From assembly GCF_014697425.1 (NCBI RefSeq), contig NZ_JACJRU010000001.1, positions 124,001 to 188,000 of the forward strand: a stretch of DNA of 64,000 bases. The letters are read 5' to 3'. Shown piece after piece: positions 1 through 9,442 of this stretch. Source of the stretch: Nostoc sp. FACHB-110. Lineage in GTDB: Bacteria > Cyanobacteriota > Cyanobacteriia > Cyanobacteriales > Nostocaceae. The translations under genes were made by a program, and so were the position numbers. The notes beneath the pieces are model-generated. The model was not told the origin of the DNA. It saw nothing but the letters and a program-made list of their open reading frames with translations, and made no database searches. The first letter of the stretch is position 1, and every line of letters begins with the position of its first letter.

Positions 1-249
1 GCTACTTGGGCGCATCAAAATTCTTTTGAAACATTTATGATTTTTGCTGTCGCTGCGTTGATGGCATACATAACTAATGTTAATTCTGCTGTGGCGGTGG
101 TGGCGGCGATCGCTTTTGTGGTGGCTCGTTTGCTATATTCTATTTTTTATATTTTGAATATACCGCTTTTGCGATCGCTTATGTTTGCTATTAGTTCTGT
201 TGGCTCTGCCACTCTCTTTTTCTTGAGCATTGTGCAAGCAAACAATTAA
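1..249 (+). CDS. MAPEG-like membrane protein, C-terminal part (partial)
   Basis: The reading frame is open from the first base, so the gene starts before the window; the ATG at 37 is probably internal. About 82 residues are visible. They begin with AHQNSFE, followed by three hydrophobic helices and a short NN C-terminus. The AHxNSFE motif before a helix, and a helix ending in IPLLRSL, are typical of the C-terminal half of MAPEG proteins, four-helix membrane proteins related to microsomal glutathione transferases. Substrate and role cannot be told from this part. It could be another small four-helix membrane protein. The stop is followed by a 66-nt spacer to the next gene on the same strand. 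Confidence 0.6.
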   Translation, partial: ATWAHQNSFETFMIFAVAALMAYITNVNSAVAVVAAIAFVVARLLYSIFYILNIPLLRSLMFAISSVGSATLFFLSIVQANN

Positions 250-315
250 GCGTAGGGAAGAGGAAACTATCGGTTACAAACTACCTCATCCACAATCTAA
301 AATTCAACATTTTCT

Positions 316-807
316 ATGGCTTCTACTTACTCCTTTGACATTGTGAGCGACTTTGATCGACAAGAATTAGTTAACGCAGTCGATCAAGTTGTCCGCGAAA
401 TTACCAGTCGATATGACCTCAAAGATACTCAAACTACTGTCGAATTAGGAGAAAAAACCATAACTATTAATACTGACAGTGAGTTTACCTTAGACTCTGT
501 ACACAATATTCTGCGAGAAAAAGCTGCCAAGCGTAGTCTTTCTCAAAAGATTTTTGACTTTGGTAAAGTTGAGTCTGCTAGTGGTAACAGAGTCCGCCAA
601 GAAGTTACTCTCAAAAAAGGTATCAGTCAAGATATTGGCAAACAAATTTCTAAACTGATTCGAGATGAATTCAAGAAGATACAAGCATCCATTCAAGGTG
701 ATGCTGTACGAGTTTCGGCTAAATCTAAAGATGAACTACAAACAGTCATCCAGAGATTAAAACAAGAAGACTATCCAGTCGCTCTACAATTTACGAATTA
801 TCGCTAG
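316..807 (+). CDS. YajQ family nucleotide-binding protein
   Basis: A 163-residue protein of full length for the YajQ/UPF0234 family. It opens with [15 protein letters not shown] and carries the family's conserved RYDLKD segment near residue 37. The FGKVE and GISQDIGK blocks follow, then the C-terminal [18 protein letters not shown], the usual end of the family. Members have two RRM-like subdomains and some bind cyclic di-GMP or nucleotides; in other bacteria they act as cytoplasmic effector adaptors. Which ligand this one binds cannot be read from sequence. It is monocistronic and ends just before a strong bidirectional terminator. Confidence 0.93.
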   Translation: MASTYSFDIVSDFDRQELVNAVDQVVREITSRYDLKDTQTTVELGEKTITINTDSEFTLDSVHNILREKAAKRSLSQKIFDFGKVESASGNRVRQEVTLKKGISQDIGKQISKLIRDEFKKIQASIQGDAVRVSAKSKDELQTVIQRLKQEDYPVALQFTNYR

Positions 808-827
808 AGAACTGCAAAATTTACTTA

Positions 828-864
828 AAAAAATAGGGCAGGTAATTTACCTGCCCTATTTTTT
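828..864. terminator. Bidirectional intrinsic terminator
   Basis: A near-perfect palindrome: GGGCAGGTAA and its complement, with A-run and T-run flanks pairing at 828-835 and 857-864. It lies between the YajQ gene ending at 807 and the minus-strand gene ending at 900. The stem has U-tracts on either strand and can stop both transcripts. Confidence 0.9.
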
Positions 865-899
865 ATCAACTCAATTTGAATTATTACATACCTATGAAA

Positions 900-1598
900 T
901 TAATTTTCAGAGCTAGGTATATACGGTCTCTGGGATGTTCTCAATGTATTACTAGAAGTATCAGCAGCAAAAGAATTAGTAGCTGTTGCACTAGAGTTAG
1001 AAGCAGCTGAATTAGCAGAAGCAGGAGAGGAAAGATTTAAGAAATCAATTAATTTAAGGGTGCGACGACTGATTTTCCAACTGCCTTTTTTATTTACAAC
1101 TTCGTCTACATATGTACCGTTTGCAACATCAATACTAGTATCGGAAAGTACATGAGTAGCATGGAGATATGAAGACATTGATGCTTGATTATTTTTGACA
1201 GAAATGTTTACTGTTCCTATCAAATGTTGAGTAGCTTTGTATCCGTTTCCTTGAAATACTGAATACACAAACTTTGCCCAATCATTTGGATTATAGCTTG
1301 TTGCACTTGCTCCACTAGGAAAAATAGCAGTGATAACTGCATCTGGAGTAAAACAATTACTATAAATGTCTTTTCCTTCTTGCAGATTTCCCCTACCAAT
1401 AGCGTCAGTGCCTAATGCGTAACACATTGCCAACTCTTGAATTTCTGACTCAGCATTAGTTTGAGATGCACTTGCTAGTTCAAATTTACCTCCGATAAAT
1501 AACACCATGACTATTGCTATTAAAATCAAACTTAACCGATTTAATAGCATTGAAATAGTCCGAGATAATAATGGTTGACTACCTTTTATCGTCTCCAT
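900..1598 (-). CDS. Exported NTF2/SnoaL-like protein
   Basis: 232 residues. A basic N-terminus is followed by a hydrophobic helix (about residues 20-37) ending in a small-residue stretch, which suggests a signal peptide or membrane anchor. Residues 48-170 look like a SnoaL-like NTF2 fold: an initial helix with CYALGTDAIGRG, FTPDAVITAIFP, ATQHLIGTVNI and SYLHATHVL blocks, then a strand with WKISRRTLKLIDF. The last 50 residues are rich in Ser, Ala, Asn and Thr and are probably disordered. NTF2-like domains may bind or convert small molecules; no function can be given. ATG at 1598 is preceded by AAGGAA. The gene is alone, with a 600-bp repeat-bearing spacer upstream. Confidence 0.75.
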   Translation of the reverse strand: METIKGSQPLLSRTISMLLNRLSLILIAIVMVLFIGGKFELASASQTNAESEIQELAMCYALGTDAIGRGNLQEGKDIYSNCFTPDAVITAIFPSGASATSYNPNDWAKFVYSVFQGNGYKATQHLIGTVNISVKNNQASMSSYLHATHVLSDTSIDVANGTYVDEVVNKKGSWKISRRTLKLIDFLNLSSPASANSAASNSSATATNSFAADTSSNTLRTSQRPYIPSSEN

Positions 1599-1899
1599 AG
1601 AATTCCTTACTAACTTTTATGGTTAATTGCCAAGAAATAATGTGATTTTACATGAATTTGTCAGCCTAAATTGACTGTAGATGAAAGTATTCATGAATCA
1701 CTATTGGAATATTTTGGGGTTATCTATAATTTTTATAACAAGGCATTTAATTAAAAGTAATTGATAAATATAACGAAATTATTTCTATACAGAAAAAATG
1801 ATAATAGTAATTAAAATTTTGAGAAGCTAAGTAAAACCCCTTTTAATTTATAAATATTTTATGTATCTGTATAAATTGCATAAAGTTAATAATACTTCC

Positions 1900-1990
1900 A
1901 GGACTTACGCAAAATTATGAAAAAACGAACCGCAAAGGGCGCAAAGGACACGAAGTTATAAGAGTTCGAGAGGGTTCTTGCGTAAGTCCT
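1900..1990. repeat. Small inverted-repeat element (MITE-like), 91 bp
   Basis: The ends are a perfect 13-bp inverted repeat, AGGACTTACGCAA at 1900-1912 and TTGCGTAAGTCCT at 1978-1990. The core contains CGCAAAGGGCGCAAAGGAC, a phrase seen often in Nostocales spacers. There is no coding capacity. Related TTACGCA/TGCGTAA ends occur at 57857-57963. A target-site duplication is not obvious. Confidence 0.7.
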
Positions 1991-2001
1991 AACTTCCTAT
2001 A

Positions 2002-2121
2002 TATAGGACTCATATTTGATTTTTGAAAAAAATCCATACCCCAAAATCACTCTTTGTTACTCCCCACTACCCATTCCCTACTCCTAGGCAGATAATTTCA
2101 ATAATCAAACCGGATTCTATA
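2002..2121. repeat. TATAGGACT...GATTCTATA dispersed repeat, copy 1
   Basis: Begins TATAGGACTCATATTTGATT and ends with ATCAAACCGGATTCTATA, imperfect inverted ends around a T/C-rich core with ACTCCCCACTACCC-type phrases. A second copy with the same ends lies at 50218-50332. Degenerate right ends are at about 10302-10330 and 24070-24095. It is non-coding and MITE-like. Confidence 0.65.
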
Positions 2122-2144
2122 TTTAATTACATACAAAAACTAAA

Positions 2145-2177
2145 ATATCCCCGATTTTAGGAAAAAGTCGGGGATAT
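2145..2177 (-). terminator. Intrinsic terminator of the kinase gene
   Basis: A perfect 10-bp inverted repeat, ATATCCCCGA (2145-2154) and TCGGGGATAT (2168-2177), with a 13-nt loop. Read on the minus strand it follows the stop at 2199 by about 20 nt and runs into a T-rich stretch. Confidence 0.8.
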
Positions 2178-2198
2178 CAAAACTGCTCACTTAAACGA

Positions 2199-5100
2199 CT
2201 AACCGGAAATCGGAATAGAAACTATAAATTCGGTTCCTTCACCTATCACAGACTCACAACTTAAATTACCACTATGGTTATCTACAATAATTTGCCGACT
2301 AATAGACAAACCTAACCCTGTACCTTTACCTACAGCTTTAGTAGTAAATAAGTGCTGAAAAATAGATGATTTTACTTCTTCTGTCATGCCTTGAGCGTTA
2401 TCTTTAATCTTGATAACTACATTTTTTGTATCTTCAGATATGGCAGTTTTAATAGTAATTTTTTGAGGATGATGAACTGATTTATCTCCTACTTTACTAT
2501 TAGTTATAGCTTCATCTAAAGCGTCGATCGCATTCGCTAAAATATTCATGAATACCTGATTTAATTGTCCTAAATAACATTCCACTAAGGGAATATCACC
2601 GTACTCTTTAATAATTTCTATAGCGGGACGGTCATAATTGGCTTTAATCCGATGCTGCAAAATCATTAAGGTGCTATCAATACCTTCATGAATATTAGCT
2701 AATACTTTAGATGTTGTATCAGCCCGTGAAAAAGTTCGCAAAGAATTGCTGATTTCTCGAATGCGTTTTGTACCTGTTTTCATCCCTTCAATCATTTTAG
2801 GTAACTCTTCTAGCAAAAAAGATACATCTATCTCTTCTGCTTTTTCAGCAATATCATCACCAGGATTAGGGAATGTAGATTGATAAAGTTTTAAATAATC
2901 AATTAAATCATGAATCGCATCTTTGGCTAAATCAATGTTACCTGTAATAAATCCTACAGGATTATTAATTTCATGAGCTACGCCTGCAACCAAATTACCT
3001 AAAGATGACATTTTTTCACTTTGAATAATTTGGAGTTGGGCGGCTTGCAAATCTTGAAGTGATTGTGTTAATTGCTTTGACTTATCTTGCTCGGTAGTAT
3101 ACAAGCGAGCATTTTCAATAGCGATAGCCATTTGCGAAACTAGTACTTGCAATACTTTGACTCTTTCAGGAATAAATGCACCTGTTGAGATTTGATTTTC
3201 GATGTAAATAATGCCAGTCAGTTTTGATTGATAAATAATGGGCAAACACAGAATAGATTTTGATTCCTTGGCTTGAATATAACTATCAAATCGAAATGGC
3301 TCAGTATTACTCGCATTATTTAAAACTAAATTATCTTGCGTTTTTAAAACATAGTTAATGACTGATAAAGGGATATCTTGATAGTTATTCAGGGGAACTG
3401 ATTGTAAAACAATAGCGTAGTCATCAATCACATTACCAGAGGCTTCAATATATAGTTCGTTATCTTTCACCAGTAATAATACTGCTTTTTGGGCGGCAGC
3501 ATTTTCTAGTAAGATTTTGATTAACTTACTCAACAAGCTTTCTAGAACAATTTCGTTGGTAATTGCTTGTGAAACTTTGACAAAAGTATTAAAGTCTAAG
3601 AAATCACTTAAACCACTACTAGTAGTCGTACTGGTGGTCATGTGAGTTAAATCTGATTTGAGCTTAGAAGTACTGGAGACGTTGGTTTGTTGAACTAGGA
3701 AAGGATATTTGACTTCTAAATGCTTAACTTTAGCGATCGCACCCCAACGAATATAGGCATAATAAGCTTTAGTCAGATAAGTTTGATAAATTAATTCTTT
3801 ATCTAAAGATTTGTAAAATTTGCCTGCTAACTCATAGGCTAAAGCTGCTTCTTGGATATAGCCATTTTCTTGAGCTTTGTTAATGGCAAGTTCATAGTAA
3901 TCCATTGCTTCTAGCTTATGCCGCAAAACTTGGTATATTTCAGCTTCCACTAAATAGAATTTATGTAAATGATTCATTGGGGCATGAGTAGCCCAAAGTT
4001 CCATTTTGCGTTGATTATTGCGGACTTTTTCTAAAATAGATAGTTGTGTGGCTTGTGTAGCAGTGTGGTAAATTGCTAGTTGTGCTAAAGAATCGTAAAA
4101 ATAAAATAATGGCACTACAAATAGCCCTGTAACGCCAGCTAAAGATTTTTCAGCCATGACAGCGTTATCTACCGCTTGTTCATATTCTTCAAAGAGATAA
4201 CAGAGCATGAGCTTATTCACAAATAAATGATTCATGGTGTACAAGTCGTTGACTTGTTGATGAATTGGCAACATTATCTGCTCATTATAGATATCACCAG
4301 TTAAACAGCAAACATTTTCAACGTTACCGCGCAAGTTTAATACTGTTTGGAGATAAATTTTGTTCCAAGTTAAGGCTACTTGCTGTTGAATTTTTTGTAG
4401 AGAATCACAGTAAGCTACCAGTTCCGGTTCTAAAACTAATAGTTCTTTGCCTAGCCAAAATGAATGATAAGGATAGATATAACCACAGTAGCCAGCATAT
4501 TCTAAATCTCCTGTTTCTAAACCACTAAAATAGCCAATTTTGGCAGTTGTTAGTGTTTCTTTTGCATGGGCTTGCCAATGCATAACATGAGCGCTGACAA
4601 CCGTTAAAATTTTGGCTTTAATTTCCGAATTAAACTGAGATACTAGGTTTAATGCTAGTTTGCCAAATTCATAGCCAAAATTAATTTTTCCTTGCACACC
4701 ACACATAATTAAACCGTAAAGGCTGTAGCCATAGGCAGAAACAGATGTGTTGCCATACTTTAAAGATAAATTGACCATTTCGCAAGCAATAATAGGCATC
4801 ATCTCAGGAGCAGTTTGAAAGGCTGCTGGGAGAACTCCCATGAGAATTCGCATGGCGGCAATTTTTTGCGGATCGGTCATTAAGGGTAAGTTAATTAAAT
4901 CAGCAATTGCTTGTCCTTGCAACTTCACAGCTATATCATCTATTCCTTGCTGAATATCGCTAGGAGTTGGTTTTTCAGGTAGTTCAATTCCTAATAAATT
5001 TAGTACTGATAATGCAGTTTGAATAGCTGTTAGTTGTTGGCTTTGAATAATCGCCGAGATAATTTTTACTTCATAAACTTTAACTTTATCTAATAAATTA

Positions 5101-7616
5101 TTGGCATTTTGTAATACCACCTCAGCCCACTGCTGCATTTGCTCAAAGTTGCCACTCAAATAAGCAACTTCGGCGGCTCCTTCGTATAAACCTAAAGTTA
5201 ATTTATATTCACTCTCCCAAGCATCTATACTTAAAAGTTCTATACCTGTTTTTAAATACTTCAGGGCTACTTCGTAAGCTGTAGATGCTTTGGCTTTTTG
5301 GGCTGCAATTAAATTTAACTTAGCTAACTCAGTTTTTTCGGCTTGTTCGGTTAAATAAGCAGTACCGACATTTAACTGATTCACAATATCAAAAATGTTA
5401 GCTTCAATTTCATTTTTCGGGGTATTTTTTAACAGCAGTTGACCGATTTTGAGATGAGTGGCTGTTTTATCAGCTTCGGGAATTAGTGAATAAGCTGCTT
5501 GTTGGACTCTATCGTGTAAAAACTTATAAGTGATGCGGGAAGTATCAACCTTCAAATTTACTGCTTCTTCTTGATTAAATACTAAAGGAATCCGGTAAGC
5601 TTCGTTAAGTGGTAGAATTAAGCCTGATTGTAATGCTGGGTATAAATCAGTAGCTGTAGCTGATGGCGATCGCTCATAAATTACTGATAATACATCTAAA
5701 CTGAATCTATCACCTACACAAGCTGCTAATTTCAAAACATCCTGGGTAGTTTGTGGTAGCTTTTCTAGGCGGCTTGCCACTAATTCAACCACATTTTTAT
5801 CAGTAATTCCAATAGCTTGAATCTCGGCTAAATTCCACTGCCATGTCACACTCTGAAAATCAAACTTTAAAAGTTTTTCTTGATAAAGTACTTGTAATAA
5901 CTGCGTGATAAAAAAGGGATTACCACCAGTTTTATTAAAAATTAGTTCGGACAGTTGCCAAATATTTTGATGAAAAATATTAAAATTTATAGCACTATGG
6001 TGGCTGGTTTGTAATGTGTCAGCAATTAACTGCTGAACATTATTTAAATCTAAAGGTTGCAAAACTATATCATTAATCAATGTGCCATGATTCTTGATTT
6101 CGGCAATTGTTTGAATTAACGGATGAGTAGAGCTAACTTCATTATCTCTGTAAGCTCCAATAAACAATAAATATTTACTGTTGGGGTTGGTAGTTAAAAT
6201 TTTGATTAAATTTAAAGTGGCCGAATCTGCCCATTGTAAATCATCCAGAAAGATAACTAATGGGTGTTCTTTCTGGGTAAACACTTGAATAAACTCTTCA
6301 AAAACCCGATGGAAGCGATTTTGGGATTCTGTAGCTCCTAATTGAGGTACTTCTGGTTGAGTGCCAATAATTAATTCAACTTCAGGAATAACATCAATAA
6401 TAATTTTGCCATTATTGCCTAAGGCCGCTAATATTTTATACCGCCAGGTAGCAATTTTTTCTTGGCTTTCTGTTAATAAGCAGCGCACTAAATAGGAAAA
6501 AGCCTGAATTAATGACGCGTACGGAATATTCCGTTTTAATTGGTCAAATTTACCCGTAATAAAGTAACCTTGGCGATGAGTAATGGGTTTATTCACTTCA
6601 TTAACTAAAGCAGATTTGCCAATACCAGAATAGCCAGATACTAAGATAACTTCACTAGTCCCATTAGTGACCCTAGTAAACGCCTTTAAAAGTTCTTGAA
6701 CCTGGGTTTCTCTACCATACAAATTTTGAGGAATTAATAACTGACTTAAAACATCTAAACGTCCCGGGATAAACTCAGTAATTTCTTGTAGATATTCTAA
6801 TTGATTGAGACAGAATTCTAAATCAACTAATAAACCCGTTGCACTTTGATATCTCTCTTCAGCGTTTTTCGCCATCAGTTTCATGACGATATCTGCAATG
6901 GCGGTAGGAATTTCAGGATTTAAAGCCTGGGGATTTAATGGTAAAACTGCAATATGCCGATAAACTACTTCTAAGGGATCATCGCTGAGAAATGGAATTT
7001 TTTTGGTTAGCATTTCATATAAAGTGACTCCCAAAGAATAAAAATCACTCCGGTAATCAAGAGTGCGGTTCATTCTCCCTGTTTGTTCAGGAGACATATA
7101 GGCGAGTGTGCCTTCAACACAGTTAGGATTAGTAAATTGGGGAGTTTCTTTATTCAGGCGTGAAGCTATACCAAAGTCTGCCAGTTTAACTTCATTTGAG
7201 TGAAAGTTAATGATGATATTACTGGGTTTGATATCTTTATGAATAATTTGGTGTTTATGAAGATAATCTAAAGCTTTAGTTAATTGAATTGTAATTTTTA
7301 AAGATTGTCTTAAGTCTAGTTTTTCGGTTTGTAAAAGTTGTGCTAAAGATTGACCGCCAAAGTCTTCTAATAACAAACCTACCCGATGATCAAAATTTTC
7401 TAAGCTAATAACTTTAACTATGTTGGGATGGTCTAAACCTTGTTGAATTTGATACTCATTTTTCAGACGAGTCAGAGCTTCTAGGGTGGGAAACTCATTT
7501 TTTAGCAATTTGAGGATGACCCGTTGCTGCTTTTCTGGCGTTTGCGCCCGATAGATAATTGTTTGAATTCCTTCATGAAGTGTAGAACTAATTTGGTATC
7601 CAGCTAGATTTACCAT
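2199..7616 (-). CDS. Ser/Thr kinase - AAA ATPase - GAF - histidine kinase hybrid
   Basis: An 1805-residue multidomain signalling protein. Residues 1-270 are a Hanks-type kinase with VILKLLK, HKDIKPSNI (catalytic loop), DFG and an SPE in place of APE. Residues 295-600 are an AAA/STAND-type ATPase with Walker A GYSGIGKSA near 328 and Walker B-like LVIFLDDLQWAD. A helical TPR-like region spans about 640-1290 and a GAF domain about 1335-1500. A coiled linker follows, then a histidine kinase with the H-box GVAHEINNP near 1547, an N-box with NANAID-like LANAID, and a G-box GTGLGLS. The architecture matches the cyanobacterial HstK-type dual kinases. No receiver domain is fused, so a separate response regulator is expected. 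It is cytoplasmic, with no membrane helices. The upstream spacer is AT-rich. Confidence 0.95.
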   Translation of the reverse strand: MVNLAGYQISSTLHEGIQTIIYRAQTPEKQQRVILKLLKNEFPTLEALTRLKNEYQIQQGLDHPNIVKVISLENFDHRVGLLLEDFGGQSLAQLLQTEKLDLRQSLKITIQLTKALDYLHKHQIIHKDIKPSNIIINFHSNEVKLADFGIASRLNKETPQFTNPNCVEGTLAYMSPEQTGRMNRTLDYRSDFYSLGVTLYEMLTKKIPFLSDDPLEVVYRHIAVLPLNPQALNPEIPTAIADIVMKLMAKNAEERYQSATGLLVDLEFCLNQLEYLQEITEFIPGRLDVLSQLLIPQNLYGRETQVQELLKAFTRVTNGTSEVILVSGYSGIGKSALVNEVNKPITHRQGYFITGKFDQLKRNIPYASLIQAFSYLVRCLLTESQEKIATWRYKILAALGNNGKIIIDVIPEVELIIGTQPEVPQLGATESQNRFHRVFEEFIQVFTQKEHPLVIFLDDLQWADSATLNLIKILTTNPNSKYLLFIGAYRDNEVSSTHPLIQTIAEIKNHGTLINDIVLQPLDLNNVQQLIADTLQTSHHSAINFNIFHQNIWQLSELIFNKTGGNPFFITQLLQVLYQEKLLKFDFQSVTWQWNLAEIQAIGITDKNVVELVASRLEKLPQTTQDVLKLAACVGDRFSLDVLSVIYERSPSATATDLYPALQSGLILPLNEAYRIPLVFNQEEAVNLKVDTSRITYKFLHDRVQQAAYSLIPEADKTATHLKIGQLLLKNTPKNEIEANIFDIVNQLNVGTAYLTEQAEKTELAKLNLIAAQKAKASTAYEVALKYLKTGIELLSIDAWESEYKLTLGLYEGAAEVAYLSGNFEQMQQWAEVVLQNANNLLDKVKVYEVKIISAIIQSQQLTAIQTALSVLNLLGIELPEKPTPSDIQQGIDDIAVKLQGQAIADLINLPLMTDPQKIAAMRILMGVLPAAFQTAPEMMPIIACEMVNLSLKYGNTSVSAYGYSLYGLIMCGVQGKINFGYEFGKLALNLVSQFNSEIKAKILTVVSAHVMHWQAHAKETLTTAKIGYFSGLETGDLEYAGYCGYIYPYHSFWLGKELLVLEPELVAYCDSLQKIQQQVALTWNKIYLQTVLNLRGNVENVCCLTGDIYNEQIMLPIHQQVNDLYTMNHLFVNKLMLCYLFEEYEQAVDNAVMAEKSLAGVTGLFVVPLFYFYDSLAQLAIYHTATQATQLSILEKVRNNQRKMELWATHAPMNHLHKFYLVEAEIYQVLRHKLEAMDYYELAINKAQENGYIQEAALAYELAGKFYKSLDKELIYQTYLTKAYYAYIRWGAIAKVKHLEVKYPFLVQQTNVSSTSKLKSDLTHMTTSTTTSSGLSDFLDFNTFVKVSQAITNEIVLESLLSKLIKILLENAAAQKAVLLLVKDNELYIEASGNVIDDYAIVLQSVPLNNYQDIPLSVINYVLKTQDNLVLNNASNTEPFRFDSYIQAKESKSILCLPIIYQSKLTGIIYIENQISTGAFIPERVKVLQVLVSQMAIAIENARLYTTEQDKSKQLTQSLQDLQAAQLQIIQSEKMSSLGNLVAGVAHEINNPVGFITGNIDLAKDAIHDLIDYLKLYQSTFPNPGDDIAEKAEEIDVSFLLEELPKMIEGMKTGTKRIREISNSLRTFSRADTTSKVLANIHEGIDSTLMILQHRIKANYDRPAIEIIKEYGDIPLVECYLGQLNQVFMNILANAIDALDEAITNSKVGDKSVHHPQKITIKTAISEDTKNVVIKIKDNAQGMTEEVKSSIFQHLFTTKAVGKGTGLGLSISRQIIVDNHSGNLSCESVIGEGTEFIVSIPISG

Positions 7617-7893
7617 TGATTTTTAACTACAAGTTACAAAATTATCATTTCTCCCTTTTCTCTTCAAAAAGGGGTTCTGGTTTATTGTTCCCAGTAGTTA
7701 AAAGATTGTTACTATCGCTAGAAATAACGTTCTACATAACATTGCGATATAAAATTTTCGCAAACCGTTGATGCTTTAAGCATCGAAAATCTTTACTTTA
7801 ATTTAATAATTTTGCGGTTTTTTTATCCGGATTCGCTTAACAACGTTATAAAATTTGTTAGTAGAAAAATGGTGGGACTAGCCCACCACCAAA
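7617..7893. other. Spacer with hairpins
   Basis: A 277-bp spacer holding the kinase gene's promoter region. It contains a small palindrome, GATGCTTTAAGCATC (7770-7784), enclosed by ATTTTCG (7754-7760) and CGAAAAT (7784-7790). The terminator of the glutathione transferase gene follows. No gene is seen. Confidence 0.5.
7870..7888 (-). terminator. Intrinsic terminator of the GST operon
   Basis: TGGTGGG (7870-7876) pairs with CCCACCA (7882-7888). On the minus strand the stem is followed by a T-run (complement of the A-run at 7865-7869), just after the stop at 7894. Confidence 0.75.
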
Positions 7894-8451
7894 TTAAGGT
7901 CTTCTGCCAACACCTTTTTGAAACGCTGGTCGTTCAGACATTCGCTTGATGTAGTCTAAAACTGCTGGGTAGGCACTAAGGTCTAGTTTTAGCATCATGG
8001 GAATATAAGCCAAGATAGAGCCAACTGCCACATCAGCAACGGTGAATTCATCCCCTAATAAGAAAGGCTGTTGCTCAAAAATTTGATTTAAGGGAGTGAA
8101 TAAACGGGGTAATTCTCGTTCTCTGGTAGTTTCGGTAAAAATTCCCGGAGCCAGAGTACTGTTTGCAAACAATACCCATTGATATAACTCGGCACGCTGT
8201 TCTAGCGACAGTGAGGTTTGGCCATATTTATCATTCAGGTACAGCAAGATAGCACCAGATTCCCAAAGCTGTAAGTTTCCATCAACTATTCCGGGAACTT
8301 TACCCATTGGGTTAATTTGCAGATACTCAGGCTTTAAGTGTTCGCCTGCTTGCATATCTAGCTGGACAAACTCATAGGGAATTTGTAGTTCTTCTAGATA
8401 CCACTTAACGATGGAAGCGCGGCTCATCGCACCGCCGTAAAGTTTGAGCAT
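7894..8451 (-). CDS. Glutathione S-transferase family protein
   Basis: 185 residues, the normal size of a cytosolic GST. The thioredoxin-like N-domain (1-80) has SRASIVKWYLEEL, NPMGKVPGIVD with the cis-Pro, and WESGAILLYL, whose Glu-Ser pair binds the gamma-glutamyl group. The helical C-domain contains QQPFLLGDEFTVADVAVGS, the N-capping box of the family. The first-helix catalytic residue is likely a Ser in the GAMSRAS segment. It would conjugate glutathione to electrophiles or reduce peroxides; the substrate is unknown. It lies 11 nt downstream of the next gene on the same strand, so both are probably one operon. Confidence 0.92.
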   Translation of the reverse strand: MLKLYGGAMSRASIVKWYLEELQIPYEFVQLDMQAGEHLKPEYLQINPMGKVPGIVDGNLQLWESGAILLYLNDKYGQTSLSLEQRAELYQWVLFANSTLAPGIFTETTRERELPRLFTPLNQIFEQQPFLLGDEFTVADVAVGSILAYIPMMLKLDLSAYPAVLDYIKRMSERPAFQKGVGRRP

Positions 8452-8462
8452 AATAGTTTGAT

Positions 8463-8927
8463 TTAAAGAACTTTATGGGTATGGGAGTGCTGCTTCACAT
8501 TGTCTTCTTTGGTAACTACCCTGGCAGCGTTTAATACACGTTTGCGTTCTGTGGAATATTTAAAATCCGTGTAGGTTGTGCCTAAAGGAATTAAGGTTTT
8601 GGCGTTTTCGCTGCGCTTATAGGTGCGTGCTGCGGCAAATACTCGTTGGGCAAATTCATCGGCAAATTGAGCCGAATTGGGGAAACCTTCCAGGAGCCGT
8701 GGTTGCTCCCCAGTTAATACCGATGCCAAGGTTGTGGCACAAGCGAGTTTATAGGAAGTCGGAATACCCTTCATTAATGCTTCTAAGGATGCAGAGGGAA
8801 TTGGCTCTATCACATCAACTTGATGTACTTCTCCATCTTCTTTAATGAAGCAGGTTGCGAGACCGATAACGACGTAATCATCGGCGGCTAAATCGGAAGT
8901 ATCTTGAGGGGAAATTGCTGTTGTCAT
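8463..8927 (-). CDS. Conserved hypothetical protein upstream of GST
   Basis: 154 residues without a recognised motif. The N-terminal half reads as beta-rich (DDYVVIGLATCFIKEDGEVHQVDVIEPIP). A helical stretch with an alanine-rich segment follows, and the C-terminus is basic and His-containing (KQHSHTHKVL). There is no signal peptide or membrane helix. ATG at 8927 begins MTTAISPQD. It is the first gene of a likely two-gene unit with the glutathione transferase 11 nt downstream, which may hint at a stress role, but that is only context. Confidence 0.75.
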   Translation of the reverse strand: MTTAISPQDTSDLAADDYVVIGLATCFIKEDGEVHQVDVIEPIPSASLEALMKGIPTSYKLACATTLASVLTGEQPRLLEGFPNSAQFADEFAQRVFAAARTYKRSENAKTLIPLGTTYTDFKYSTERKRVLNAARVVTKEDNVKQHSHTHKVL

Positions 8928-9442
8928 CGGAAATTTTCACAAGACTTAAAAATTGAGAGCGCGTAACTGAAAATTTTGCAAGTGTTAGATGCCCTTTCAG
9001 GGAGAAACACAGCACATCAAAGAAACTGTGATGGATTCTTGATGTTGCCATGTCTCTTGACCCTTTTCTCCATCTCTTTTGAACGGCTAGTAGGATTCTA
9101 TCAAGTAGTTGCTCATTCAGAACCAAGGGATGCTCAAGGCACTCAAGCAGAATAAATCGAAAATTAGTGGTTGTAGTATCCAGTATTCCAGAGCTAATCC
9201 CCGTAAAGATTGATATTAGTTTTTTTCTGGAATTCTACTTGCGGGTGAAGTATCTATTACTAAGTTTAGGCATGAATTGTGGGTATAAGTCCAAGTTTTT
9301 GATTGGGTGAGTACCTACAATTTGACCGCGAATACGGAAAACCAAGTATTTAGAGACACATTTTAAAAATATAGGGTAGAGCTACCGCCAGAGAAAAAAC
9401 TTTATTTTTATTTACAAGCGCAAGCGTCTTAGGCAGGGAGAT
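8928..9442. other. Gene-free spacer between divergent genes
   Basis: 515 bp between the minus-strand hypothetical and the plus-strand TPR gene. The 82-codon minus-strand frame at 8878-9126 overlaps the 8927 start and has no family features. I see no repeat pair, RNA or clear promoter elements. Confidence 0.5.

Noticed and set aside
8878..9126. 82-codon minus-strand frame overlapping the 8927 gene start
   Set aside because: Overlaps the better-supported gene in another frame and has no protein-like pattern.
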